This document shows positions 28,036 to 36,343 of a stretch of 37,184 nucleotides of DNA, piece by piece. The notes under the pieces were generated by a model. That model saw only the letters and a list, made by a program, of their open reading frames with translations, ran no database searches and was not told the DNA's origin. This stretch comes from a virus: IMG/VR virus record IMGVR_UViG_3300025151_005402, positions 1 to 37,184 of that record. The stretch is one strand, 5' to 3'. The position numbers and the translations under genes are program-made. Numbering within the stretch: the first letter of the stretch is position 1; every line of letters begins with the position of its first letter.

Positions 28036-29079
28036 ATGGCTGAAGAGACCACAGAAATTGTCGACGATCTGCCAACTCGCACTCTTGATGAGCGCAGCGC
28101 AAATCAGTCGCCAAATCGTCACCCTACACTGGGTGACGCCCAAGCGTACTTCACTGAAATGCTGGACCCGGCACCCCCGGACAATTCAGAAACGAGCGAA
28201 GACGCGCCCACCGAACCGGTAGATGAGCCGGAGGCTATTGAGACGGCCACCGAGGAAACTGTCGAGTTCGAAGGATCAGACGCGGAAGAAGACGCGCCGG
28301 AGATCGAAGAGGAACCCGTCCCTGTCGAAGACGAACCGAGACACTCGGTCACCGTCAACGGCGAGGAATACGAGGTCACCCTCGACGAGCTGCGGAACGG
28401 CTACATGATGCAGTCTGATTATTCTCGCAAGACCTCCGATCTGGCCGAGCAACGCCGTGCCTTCGAAGCACAGCAGCAACAGCTAGAGATGGAGCGTCAG
28501 AGATATCTGCAAGAACTATCGCAGATGCAGCAAACTGTCGACGAGCCTGAACCCGATTGGGAAGCTCTGAAAACAGAAGACGAGCTGGAGTATGTGATCA
28601 AGCGCAACGAGTGGCGCGAGAAGCAGGAAGCGAAAACCGCAGCGCAGCAGAAGTATCAGGCCGAGATGCAACAGCAGCAGCAAATGCAAATGCAGGAGCT
28701 GCAGCAGTTTGTCGAGGCCGAAAGACAGAAGCTGCCGGAACGCATCCCTGAGTGGAAAGACGAGGCCGTCGCGAAGGCCGACCACGAAAAGATCATCACA
28801 TACGCACAGCGTTCCGGGTTCGCCCCGGAGGAGCTGCAGGGACTTTACGATAGCCGAGCCGTCAAGGTTCTGCGCGATGCGATGCTTTGGAACGAATTGC
28901 AGGAGCAAAAACCTGCAGTTCAGAAAAAAGCGCGTAACGCGCCGAAAGTTGCAAAGCCCGGAACGACAAAGTCGAAAGCCGATAGCAATCAGGCACGAAG
29001 GCGGGAACAGCGCAGTCGTCTCAAGAAGAGCGGTCGTGTCGAAGACGCGGCTGCAATTTTTTCTGAAATGTTAAAATAG
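28036..29079 (+). CDS. Head scaffolding protein
   Basis: 347 residues. Residues 1-105 are very acidic (Glu/Asp/Pro-rich). The pattern VTVNGEEYEVTLDELRNGYMMQ followed by DYSRKTSDLAEQRRAFEA is typical of phage scaffolds. A long Gln/Glu coiled coil spans about 135-240. The C-terminal 60 residues are basic, like the capsid-binding end of scaffolds. It would shape the prohead and leave before DNA packaging. A GAGGAG site precedes the start; capsid begins nine bases after the stop. Confidence 0.82.
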   Translation: MAEETTEIVDDLPTRTLDERSANQSPNRHPTLGDAQAYFTEMLDPAPPDNSETSEDAPTEPVDEPEAIETATEETVEFEGSDAEEDAPEIEEEPVPVEDEPRHSVTVNGEEYEVTLDELRNGYMMQSDYSRKTSDLAEQRRAFEAQQQQLEMERQRYLQELSQMQQTVDEPEPDWEALKTEDELEYVIKRNEWREKQEAKTAAQQKYQAEMQQQQQMQMQELQQFVEAERQKLPERIPEWKDEAVAKADHEKIITYAQRSGFAPEELQGLYDSRAVKVLRDAMLWNELQEQKPAVQKKARNAPKVAKPGTTKSKADSNQARRREQRSRLKKSGRVEDAAAIFSEMLK

Positions 29080-29088
29080 GAGTGCGAA

Positions 29089-30054
29089 ATGGCACAACCG
29101 ACTAACACTTTCGACCAGTATGACTCGGTCGGAAACAGAGAGGACTTGCTGGATACTATTTATTCCATCAGTCCCACAGAAACGCCGGTGATGAGTAACA
29201 TCGGCACGTCCAAAGCGACGAACACCTATCACGAGTGGCAGACTGACAGCCTTGCTTCGGCAACCGCTGCTAACGCCGCGATTGAAGGTGACGACGCGTC
29301 AGGTTCGTCGATCTCGGCAACCACTCGTGTCGGAAACTACACGCAGATTTCCGACAAGGTCGTGGTAATTTCTGGAACGCTTGAGTCCGTCAACAAGGCC
29401 GGGAGAAATTCCGAAATGGCCTACCAGATGGCAAAGGCTTCCAAGGAACTGAAGCGCGACATGGAAAGCGCCATCAGCCAGAACAATGCGTCTGTGGCTG
29501 GTAATGCGTCGACCGCCAGAAAGTCTGCTGGTTTCGAAAGCTGGATCACCACAAACGACGTGCGTGGTACGGCTGGTTCACCTGCGGACGGTGGTTTTTC
29601 CTCCGGCATCGTTGCCGCTCCGACCGATGGAACGCAACGCGCGTACACGGAAACCATTCTCAAGTCTGCCGTTAAAAAGGCATGGGAAGCGGGTGGCGAT
29701 CCGAGCATGTGCGTGGTTGGTCCGTTCAATAAGCAGACCATGTCCGGTTTCTCCGGCATTGCTGCAAACCGGTTTCAAGTAAATAGCCCTGAGCCGGGAG
29801 CAATCATCGGTGCGGCTGACGTGTATGTGTCAGATTTCGGTGAGCTTCAGATCGTACCTTCGCGCTTCTCGCGCGACCGGTCGGCTCTGGTCATTGATCC
29901 TGAAATGATGGCGACCAGCTACCTTCGTCCGTTCGAAACGAACGATTTGGCGAAGACTGGCGACAGCGAGAAAAAGCAAATTCTCGTCGAGTACACGCTG
30001 GAAATGCGGAACGAAGCTGCCCACGCGGTAGTTGCGGACCTCACCACTTCGTAA
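29089..30054 (+). CDS. Major capsid protein, SU10/DUF5309 type
   Basis: 321 residues. FDQYDSVGNREDLLDTIYSISPTETPVMSNIG is the N-terminus of the SU10 MCP family (HK97 fold). Further family segments are HEWQTDSLASA, TRVGNYTQISDKVVVISGT, MAYQMAKASKELKRDMESAI and FGELQIVPSRF. It would form the icosahedral shell. AGGAGTGCGAA precedes ATG. It is followed by a strong terminator, consistent with high expression of scaffold plus capsid. Confidence 0.92.
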   Translation: MAQPTNTFDQYDSVGNREDLLDTIYSISPTETPVMSNIGTSKATNTYHEWQTDSLASATAANAAIEGDDASGSSISATTRVGNYTQISDKVVVISGTLESVNKAGRNSEMAYQMAKASKELKRDMESAISQNNASVAGNASTARKSAGFESWITTNDVRGTAGSPADGGFSSGIVAAPTDGTQRAYTETILKSAVKKAWEAGGDPSMCVVGPFNKQTMSGFSGIAANRFQVNSPEPGAIIGAADVYVSDFGELQIVPSRFSRDRSALVIDPEMMATSYLRPFETNDLAKTGDSEKKQILVEYTLEMRNEAAHAVVADLTTS

Positions 30055-30061
30055 GCGTAAA

Positions 30062-30089
30062 GGGGAGGGCTTCGGCTCTCCCCATTTTT
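30062..30089 (+). terminator. Intrinsic terminator after capsid gene
   Basis: GGGGAGGGC (30062-30070) pairs with GCTCTCCCC (30075-30083), with one G-U pair and a TTCG loop, followed by ATTTTT. It lies eight bases after the capsid stop. Downstream tail genes begin 12 bases later without a visible promoter, so some transcripts must pass it. Confidence 0.85.
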
Positions 30090-30101
30090 CTGGAGACAGA
30101 C

Positions 30102-30413
30102 ATGACTGATCGCTGGACACGGCCACTCAGCTACGACCCGATGACCGGGCTGAAAGAAACTTTTCATTTCGATCACGAAAGCGACAAGTGGTGGATTGAA
30201 ACTACTCAACAGGCCACGCCGATCATCGATCAGAATAAACGCGATCAATCCATGAATGGGAAAATGGGCAGCGGTGACATGCGCCACGTCGCGCGTATCC
30301 CGATGGTTGTCTATCACCGCCTGTTGCAGGAAGGGATTACCAAAGACCCGAAAGCCCTAAAAAAATTCCTGAATGAAAACGGTTACCTGAAAACCGTCGA
30401 AGGCAATCTGTGA
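30102..30413 (+). CDS. Small protein of the head-tail region
   Basis: 103 residues. SYDPMTGLKETFHFDHESDKWWIETTQQATPI, then HVARIPMVVYHRLLQEGITKDPKALKKFLNENGY, resembles small proteins regularly found after the capsid gene in SU10-type podoviruses, with a RIPxxVxxxLxxEGI stretch. It probably takes part in capsid or connector assembly, though no experimental function is known to me. Its stop overlaps the adaptor start (TGATG). CTGGAGACAG precedes ATG. Confidence 0.6.
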   Translation: MTDRWTRPLSYDPMTGLKETFHFDHESDKWWIETTQQATPIIDQNKRDQSMNGKMGSGDMRHVARIPMVVYHRLLQEGITKDPKALKKFLNENGYLKTVEGNL

Positions 30414-31036
30414 TGGTTGCCACCTACACCGAGCTGAAAAGTCTGGTCGCTGACTATCTGAACCGCGACGACCTGTCGGCTCAGATCGATAGTTTCATCG
30501 ATCTTGCCGAGGCAAAATTTAATCGCGATCTGCGGCTGCGAAAAATGCTGAAGACGGTACAGGCGACGACGACCGCGAACGACGACACGGTGTCTTTGCC
30601 AAACGATTATCTCGAAATGAAAGAGCTGCACCTCGTGCAGTCGCCGAAAAAGATGCTGCGGTTTTTTCCGCCGTCTTCGTTTCTGCAGACATATGCAGCC
30701 CAGCAGGTCGGCACTCCCGCCGCCTTTACGATTGTTGGCTCAGACATCCGGCTGGGACCGTCGCCCTCCGGCGAGTTCACGCTGGAGATGCTCTACTTTG
30801 CAAAAATCCCTGCGCTATCCAGCAGCAATCTTGTGAACGCCGTTCTGCAGGATGCTCCCGACGCCTATCTCTACGGCGCGTTGCTGGAGGCAGAACCCTT
30901 TTTAATGAACGACGCGCGGCTGCAGACGTGGGCCTCTCTGCACAAGGCATCAATGGAAAGCCTGATCGCGAGTGACGAGAGCGGCCTAAACACATCATCG
31001 ACGCTGTCGCAGCGTCTCGATTACACGATGGCATAG
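30413..31036 (+). CDS. Head-tail adaptor protein, SU10-adaptor-like
   Basis: 207 residues. TYTELKSLVADYLNRDDLSAQIDSFIDLAEAKFNRDLRLR and SLPNDYLEMKELHL are the family hallmark of the podovirus adaptor (P22 gp4/SU10 adaptor-like). The following beta region and C-terminal helices (DAYLYGALLEAEPFLMND) also fit. Twelve copies would bind the portal and close the head. ATG at 30413 shares a base with the preceding stop; a GTG one codon earlier is possible. Confidence 0.82.
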   Translation: MVATYTELKSLVADYLNRDDLSAQIDSFIDLAEAKFNRDLRLRKMLKTVQATTTANDDTVSLPNDYLEMKELHLVQSPKKMLRFFPPSSFLQTYAAQQVGTPAAFTIVGSDIRLGPSPSGEFTLEMLYFAKIPALSSSNLVNAVLQDAPDAYLYGALLEAEPFLMNDARLQTWASLHKASMESLIASDESGLNTSSTLSQRLDYTMA

Positions 31037-31045
31037 GAGAAAAAA

Positions 31046-31432
31046 ATGTCAGCAATGTCCGACCATCTCGAAAATGAGATACTCGATCATATCCTGTCCG
31101 TTGGCAGTTATACTATGCCATCGGCGGTTTACCTTGGCCTGTCTGTCGCCTCTATGGCAGACGACGCCTCCGGCACCGAGCTGTCAGGCAGCGGCTACGC
31201 AAGACAGGCAGTGACGTTCTCAGCGGCGTCTGGTGGCACCACCTCAAACAGCGGCGCGATTACTTTCCCGACCGCGACAGGCTCATGGGGCAGTGTTGGG
31301 TACTGGTCGCTTTGGGACGCAGCGTCGTCGGGGAATATGCTGCTGCACGGTTCGTTCTCGGCGGCAAAATCTATTGCAAGTGGCGACGTGCTGCGCGTCT
31401 CGGCGGGTGATCTCGATATCACGGCTGCATAA
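31046..31432 (+). CDS. Gp80-like tail/virion protein
   Basis: 128 residues. LENEILDHILSVGSYTMPSAVYLGL, SGSGYARQAVTF, NSGAITFPTATGSWGSVGYWSLWDA and GNMLLHGSF match the common Gp80-type family found in tail modules of many phages. It is a small beta-rich structural protein, perhaps part of the tail or a decoration. Start is supported by TAGGAGAAAAAA. Its stop shares bases with the next start. Confidence 0.75.
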   Translation: MSAMSDHLENEILDHILSVGSYTMPSAVYLGLSVASMADDASGTELSGSGYARQAVTFSAASGGTTSNSGAITFPTATGSWGSVGYWSLWDAASSGNMLLHGSFSAAKSIASGDVLRVSAGDLDITAA

Positions 31433-31968
31433 TGCCTGACGTTACCGGCCCCAGCCTCGACCAGCTCGATGCGTGGTCAACGAGCGTCGATGCGCTGACG
31501 CCCAGCCTTGATGATAGTGCATGGACGACACGCACGTTATTCGAGCCGACACTTGCCGGAAGCATTGCGGTAACCGGCACGGCTACGGCGAACTTTACGA
31601 CCAATGCCGCGGCCGCTGCTACAGTTGCGATTACAGGCACCGCGTCCGCTGGTTACTTGAAAGACGTGACTGGCACGGGATCGGTAGCGGTCACTGGCAC
31701 GGCGACTGCCGAGCGAATTTTCGATGTTACTGCGGCGGCAACCATTGCCATCACTGGCACTGCCGTCAGCGGCACAATCTTGGAGATGGACCCACCGAAC
31801 GTGGCAATCGTGCGGGTAAGCGGCGTAGTGATATCAAAAATAACAGTGTCGCCATCAATCACAGCGTCGATTGCAATTACTGCAACAAACGCGAGTGAAA
31901 AACTGGGCGAGGCGTGGGCGGAAGTGGTGCGCGATGACAGCTCTGACGATTGGAAGGATGCAGCGTGA
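31432..31968 (+). CDS. Beta-repeat protein with four 20-residue repeats
   Basis: 178 residues. Residues 44-123 contain four consecutive 20-residue units beginning [ST]-[IV]-A-[VI]-T-G-T-A, encoded at 31561-31800. Regular short beta repeats suggest an elongated fibre or solenoid. A Ser/Asp-rich N-terminus and acidic C-terminus (WAEVVRDDSSDDWKDAA) flank them. It lies in the tail module and shares bases with neighbours on both sides. A structural (tail or head fibre) role is likely; the family is not recognised. Confidence 0.6.
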   Translation: MPDVTGPSLDQLDAWSTSVDALTPSLDDSAWTTRTLFEPTLAGSIAVTGTATANFTTNAAAAATVAITGTASAGYLKDVTGTGSVAVTGTATAERIFDVTAAATIAITGTAVSGTILEMDPPNVAIVRVSGVVISKITVSPSITASIAITATNASEKLGEAWAEVVRDDSSDDWKDAA

Positions 31969-33431
31969 TTATCCCTTTTCAGCAGTGGCGTCCTGATCTT
32001 CCAAACCTCGCGCCGAACAATCTTAAAACTGCGACAAACGTCATCCCTGCGCCCGGTGGTTTTACCTCGTTTGCTGGTTTGGCTGCAGCTTCGACAAACG
32101 CGCTCGACGGCACCCCGGTCGGTTTAACGGCAGGACAGGCAAAGGCGGGTGACTGGTCACTGTTTGCTGGTGATACGACAAAGCTATATCGCCTCGTTGG
32201 CGGCGCATCCGGGTCGGCGTTTGCAAACGTCAGTAAGAGTGGAAACTATACGGTAACAACCGGCAATCGGTGGGATTTTGCGCAGTATGGCGAACGCCTG
32301 ATTGCAGTCTGCATTGATGAAAACCCGCAGCAGTTTGATTTGACCGCCGGTGGTTTGTTTAGCGATTTGGCGACAACGCACAAAGCTAAATACGTCGCGG
32401 TCGTTCGCGACTTTGTATTCACCGCGCACACAACCGACACAACGGATGGGCTACAGCCGACGCGCGTCAGATGGTCGGCTATCGATGACCCAACCAATTT
32501 TACTGTCAGCTCGACAACGATGTCGGACTTCCAGAACATCGAGGGAGCCGGTCACATAAAAGCCCTATTTGGTGGCGAGTTTGCGACAGTGTTTCTTGAT
32601 CGCGGCATTGCTCGACTGAGTTTTGTTGGAACACCGATTATTTTCCAAGTCGATATGTTGAGCCGCAATCAGGGTTTAATTGCTCCGGGCGCAGCAGCGC
32701 AGTTACAGAACCAAATTTTCTTCCTCGACCACGATGGTTTTTACCGTTTTGATGGACAATCAATATCGCCTATTGGGGCAAATAGGGTTGACGACTTTTT
32801 TCTTGCCGATGCCAACGTAGGGCAACTTGAAGACATCACCTGTGTCGTCGACCCTGAGCGCCACATTGTGATCTGGTCATATACGAGCAATGGCGCGACC
32901 ACGCCTAACAAGATGCTTTGCTACCATTACCAGCTCGACGCGTGGAGCCTCGCAGAGCTGGATGTCGACATGCTGGGTTATGGCCGAGGCGTCGGGTACA
33001 CGTTGGAACAGGTTGATAATATCAATAGCTCAATCGACGGCATGACCATCAGCCTCGATAGCCCATCGTTGCAGGGCGGGGCGCGTCGGATTTACGCTTT
33101 TCAGAACAACCAGCTTTATACGTTTTCTGGTGACAATCTGGCGGCAACGCTGGAGACAGGTGACGTGCAACCGGCAACCGGGCGACGGTCAGCAATTAAC
33201 CGTGTTCGCCCTCTTACGGACGCTGGAACCTTTACCGCTCAGATCGGTTCTAAGGCCACTACAGCGGCGACAGAAACATTTACGACTGCCAGTAGCCCGA
33301 CAGCCGATGGGACGTGTCCTACGCGAACGCAGGGGCGTTATCACCGGTTTAAGGTGGAGATACCAGCCGCGACGACATGGAGCGAGGCGGTCGGCGTTGA
33401 ATTTGAGGCGGCACCCTTGGGCGGCAGATGA
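31965..33431 (+). CDS. Tail stabilisation/hub protein (P22 gp10-like in style)
   Basis: 488 residues from GTG at 31965, with GGAAGG upstream and a 4-base overlap with the previous stop. The N-terminus IIPFQQWRPDLPNLAPNNLKTATNVIPAPGGF is that of podovirus tail proteins placed after the adaptor. The body is a series of beta blades (DFAQYGERLIAVCIDENPQQ, ATVFLDRGIARLSF, IFFLDHDGFYRFDGQ), suggesting a propeller. P22 gp10-type proteins plug the portal and attach fibres. The fold is assigned by pattern and context. Confidence 0.75.
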   Translation: MIIPFQQWRPDLPNLAPNNLKTATNVIPAPGGFTSFAGLAAASTNALDGTPVGLTAGQAKAGDWSLFAGDTTKLYRLVGGASGSAFANVSKSGNYTVTTGNRWDFAQYGERLIAVCIDENPQQFDLTAGGLFSDLATTHKAKYVAVVRDFVFTAHTTDTTDGLQPTRVRWSAIDDPTNFTVSSTTMSDFQNIEGAGHIKALFGGEFATVFLDRGIARLSFVGTPIIFQVDMLSRNQGLIAPGAAAQLQNQIFFLDHDGFYRFDGQSISPIGANRVDDFFLADANVGQLEDITCVVDPERHIVIWSYTSNGATTPNKMLCYHYQLDAWSLAELDVDMLGYGRGVGYTLEQVDNINSSIDGMTISLDSPSLQGGARRIYAFQNNQLYTFSGDNLAATLETGDVQPATGRRSAINRVRPLTDAGTFTAQIGSKATTAATETFTTASSPTADGTCPTRTQGRYHRFKVEIPAATTWSEAVGVEFEAAPLGGR

Positions 33432-33748
33432 GTAGCTCAAATTTTTATCCCAGCGTCCCTCCCGGCGGAACGGATGCGCGGACAACGGCAAACGTCATTC
33501 GCAATTTGGTGGATGGCAAATCAAACAATACGGGATCGATCACGCTCACAGCGAGTGCGACAACATCAACGCTTACAGATCAACGTGTCGGCGCTAACAG
33601 CGTGATCGTTTTTATGCCGAAGACAGCGAACGCAGCCACCGCGATGACATCTCTTTATGTCAGTGCGCGGGGGACTGGGACCGCGACACTGACACACGAC
33701 AGCAATGCTGCAACCGATAGATCATTCGAATACGCAGTGGTTGGTTAG
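33428..33748 (+). CDS. Small virion-associated protein
   Basis: 106 residues. NFYPSVPPGGTDARTTANVIRNLVDGKSNNTGSITLTAS, then ANSVIVFMPKTANAATAMTSLYVS and FEYAVVG, is a recurrent pattern in podovirus tail modules: short N-terminal helix, NGKxNNxGxxTL turn and a beta domain. It is probably a tail or appendage component, function unproven. Its start overlaps the preceding stop by four bases (ATGA). Confidence 0.7.
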   Translation: MSSSNFYPSVPPGGTDARTTANVIRNLVDGKSNNTGSITLTASATTSTLTDQRVGANSVIVFMPKTANAATAMTSLYVSARGTGTATLTHDSNAATDRSFEYAVVG

Positions 33749-34106
33749 CGAGTTCTTTCGCGTAAAGCGCCACATCGACGCGGCGCTGGAATACGCGAAA
33801 GGAACGCATGAGGCCAAAGACATCCTGATGGGTGTGCAAAAGGGTTATTTCCAGTTTTTTCCGCTGGAGCAATCCGCGATTGTCACCGAGATAATCGACT
33901 ATCCGAAGGTTACGAGCTGCCGGTTTTTTCTGGCCGGTGGCGATCTGGTCGAGCTGCGTGATGCGGAACGACATGTTTGTGACTGGGCGAAAACTGTCGG
34001 GTGCAACCGAGTAGAGATAGCCGGTCGACCCGGCTGGGAACGCGCATTGCGAGGCTACGACAAAGCAGCAGTGTGGCTATCAAAGGAGCTAGAAAGCGAT
34101 GAGTAA
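33741..34106 (+). CDS. Conserved podovirus tail-module protein
   Basis: About 121 residues from a TTG at 33741 (an ORF extension to 33705 is possible; no strong ribosome site is visible at either). The core HIDAALEYAKGTHEAKDILMGVQKGYFQFFPLEQSAIVTEIIDYPKVTSCRFFLAGGDLVELR, followed by WAKTVGCNRVEIAGRPGWERAL, is widely seen in podovirus genomes next to ejection-protein genes. It forms an alpha/beta domain somewhat like an acetyltransferase-type fold, but no substrate motif is clear. It overlaps its neighbours at both ends. Confidence 0.65.
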   Translation: MVSEFFRVKRHIDAALEYAKGTHEAKDILMGVQKGYFQFFPLEQSAIVTEIIDYPKVTSCRFFLAGGDLVELRDAERHVCDWAKTVGCNRVEIAGRPGWERALRGYDKAAVWLSKELESDE

Positions 34107-34917
34107 AGGCGGCGGATCAAGACGCGAGGAAGTGCGCACGACATCTACAAGTCGTGAGCCACCGGAGTTTCAAAAACCGTTTCTTGAAGAAATTTTTGAA
34201 GGCGCACAGGCGCTTTATCAGTCTGACGTGCCGCAGTATTTCCCTGAAAGCACGGTCGTCGACTTTGCGCCGGAAACGGAACTTGCGCTGGAGGCATCTA
34301 CAAACCGCGCTTTACAGGGATCGGAGCTGCAACGCCTTGGCCGCGATCAGATGCAGTCGACCCTGCGCGGTGACTATGTCGCAGAGAACAATCCGTTCTT
34401 GGCGGCGGCATTCAACAGCGCAGCCAATCTCGTCACGCCGCGCGTAAACAGTCAATTCGCCGGGGCCGGTCGCTACGGCTCGGGTGCAGCCGCTGGAGAG
34501 ATGACGCGGCAACTCGGCGATATAGCGGCCAACATGAGCTATCAGAATTACCAGACCGAACGTAACCGCCAACAACAGGCGATGCAGTTAGCGCCGCAGT
34601 ACGCGCAGATGGATTACATGGACGCAAACACCCTCGCGCGGATCGGTAGCGCCAGAGAAGCTCAGGCTCAGGCGCAGCTACAAGACACCGTCAACCGACA
34701 TAACTTCGAACAGCAAAAAGAGGCGCAGAAACTCGGAACATATCTGGGCCTCGTCGGCGGAGGCTACGGTTTTGAACAAACTGGTCAGGAGCCGATTTAT
34801 TACAATCCGGTCGCTGGTGGCATTGGCGGCGCTCTCGCTGGTGCGCAGTTGGGCAGCTACTTCGGGCAACCGGGCATCGGAGCTGCTGCTGGTGGATTGT
34901 TAGGACTGTTGGGGTAA
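34099..34917 (+). CDS. Putative internal virion/ejection protein
   Basis: 272 residues. The N-terminus SKGGGSRREEVRTTSTSREPPEFQKPFLEEIFEGAQALY and the middle (RDQMQSTLRGDYVAENNPFLAAAFNSAANLVTPRVNSQFAGAGRYGSGAAAGEMTRQL) are typical of podovirus proteins upstream of ejection genes. A helical Gln-rich part follows. The last 55 residues are Gly/Ala-rich and weakly hydrophobic (GGIGGALAGAQLGSYF). It probably travels inside the virion and may help form the DNA transit channel. ATG overlaps the previous stop by eight bases. Confidence 0.65.
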   Translation: MSKGGGSRREEVRTTSTSREPPEFQKPFLEEIFEGAQALYQSDVPQYFPESTVVDFAPETELALEASTNRALQGSELQRLGRDQMQSTLRGDYVAENNPFLAAAFNSAANLVTPRVNSQFAGAGRYGSGAAAGEMTRQLGDIAANMSYQNYQTERNRQQQAMQLAPQYAQMDYMDANTLARIGSAREAQAQAQLQDTVNRHNFEQQKEAQKLGTYLGLVGGGYGFEQTGQEPIYYNPVAGGIGGALAGAQLGSYFGQPGIGAAAGGLLGLLG

Positions 34918-34921
34918 GCAA

Positions 34922-36343
34922 ATGGCTTTTGTTCAAAAAATAGGCGCAGCGATCAATCCCTACTCTTCGTTGCTTCCGAAAAATATGCAGCAATCTGCGC
35001 AACAACAGGCTGGGCGTCAGTTTCTTGGCGGGTTGGCGCAGAACTTTTTGGCAGCAGCAGGACCGTCAAGATATCCGATGCCGACCGTTGCCGGTTTGGC
35101 GGGAATTAACCCGGCGATACAAAGTGCCCAACAGACACAAAACGTAGCCGTTCAAAATGCCATAAACGCGCAAAACCTGCAGTCGCTGAAACAAAAACAC
35201 GCTTTTATGAAACAACTGTTAACACCGGCAGCGCCACCACGTCCGTCGGTCAATCTTGCTGCGCCGACCGGGGCGCTCCCGATCCCGCCGCAGTTAGCTA
35301 ATGCGACACTCCCGGCAACGCTCAGTTCTGCTGCAGTTAATATGCGAGGCCCCTCTATACCTGCGCTTAAATTGGCGCAGCAGCAACGCGCTACGGCACA
35401 ACCTGCGGCCTCTCGCGTGACTGGTGCCCCTACGCCCTCGATGGGTTTTAATATGTTTGGCGGTCCGCCGGGCGGCATAAATCGTCGAGCGATAGCCGCT
35501 GAATACGCAGGGCTGCCAAAACTTGCGACGGCTTTGCATCAATCTACACAGCTTTCACCCCAAGCAAAAAATGCACAGATACTTTCGCAAATGCCTGACG
35601 TTGTGCCGGGTCCGAATGGGCAACTGGTTCCAAACGCTGCAAAAGCTCAGTTTGCACAGATGATTACCCCGGTGCGACGAGTTGTTGCCCCAGCAGAGAA
35701 AAAAGCAGTTGAACAAAATTATAAGGCAATTGACAACCTGCAAACAACTTTGCGGGACAACCGCGACATCCTTAACGTGCTGTCCGCGCAAGAGGCGTTT
35801 ATCAACGCCACCGATAAAAGCGAGATGGGGCCGGGGACTGCGTTCGTTGGACGTTTGAAGGATTTCGCCGATAGTTATTTCGGGGAAGGCAACAAATTTT
35901 CTGTTGGGTTGGGTTCTACCGCTTCACAGACAGTTCGCGGCGCGATGGAATCTCTGTTTACGCAAATGATGTTCACCCAAACCCAAAAACTGAAAGGTGC
36001 GATATCAGAGAAAGAAATGACCGCCGCCGGAACAGTCGGCCCAAGCATCAATGACCCGAAAAAGGCAGCTCTCGCAAAAGTGAAGGTGCAGCGAATATTG
36101 ATGGAGAAAGCACAAAAAGTTTCAGCCGTGATGGACAAGCGGATGAGGGCAATGGGTGCCAAAAAATACAACGAGATGATTTCGACTAATCCGTTTTTCA
36201 TCGACAATATGATCGATGAAATAGGCGAACTTCCTGATTTGGATGTTACAGCAGCCATCAAGCAGGTGATTGCGGACGCAAACAAAGAACCCGCTAGTCC
36301 CGCTCCAGTAATCACCCCCGCCGGTACGACAGGATCGCGTTGA
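34922..36343 (+). CDS. Putative ejection protein
   Basis: 473 residues. The first 160 residues are Ala/Gln/Pro-rich and low complexity. Residues 230-470 are helical: PAEKKAVEQNYKAIDNLQTTLRDNRDIL, TAFVGRLKDFADSYFGEGN, then LKGAISEKEMTAAGTVGPSINDPKKAAL. This arrangement, with the KGxISxxE loop, matches internal virion/ejection proteins of podoviruses. It would be released into the host before or with DNA. It shares a base with the next start (TGATG). Confidence 0.65.
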   Translation: MAFVQKIGAAINPYSSLLPKNMQQSAQQQAGRQFLGGLAQNFLAAAGPSRYPMPTVAGLAGINPAIQSAQQTQNVAVQNAINAQNLQSLKQKHAFMKQLLTPAAPPRPSVNLAAPTGALPIPPQLANATLPATLSSAAVNMRGPSIPALKLAQQQRATAQPAASRVTGAPTPSMGFNMFGGPPGGINRRAIAAEYAGLPKLATALHQSTQLSPQAKNAQILSQMPDVVPGPNGQLVPNAAKAQFAQMITPVRRVVAPAEKKAVEQNYKAIDNLQTTLRDNRDILNVLSAQEAFINATDKSEMGPGTAFVGRLKDFADSYFGEGNKFSVGLGSTASQTVRGAMESLFTQMMFTQTQKLKGAISEKEMTAAGTVGPSINDPKKAALAKVKVQRILMEKAQKVSAVMDKRMRAMGAKKYNEMISTNPFFIDNMIDEIGELPDLDVTAAIKQVIADANKEPASPAPVITPAGTTGSR

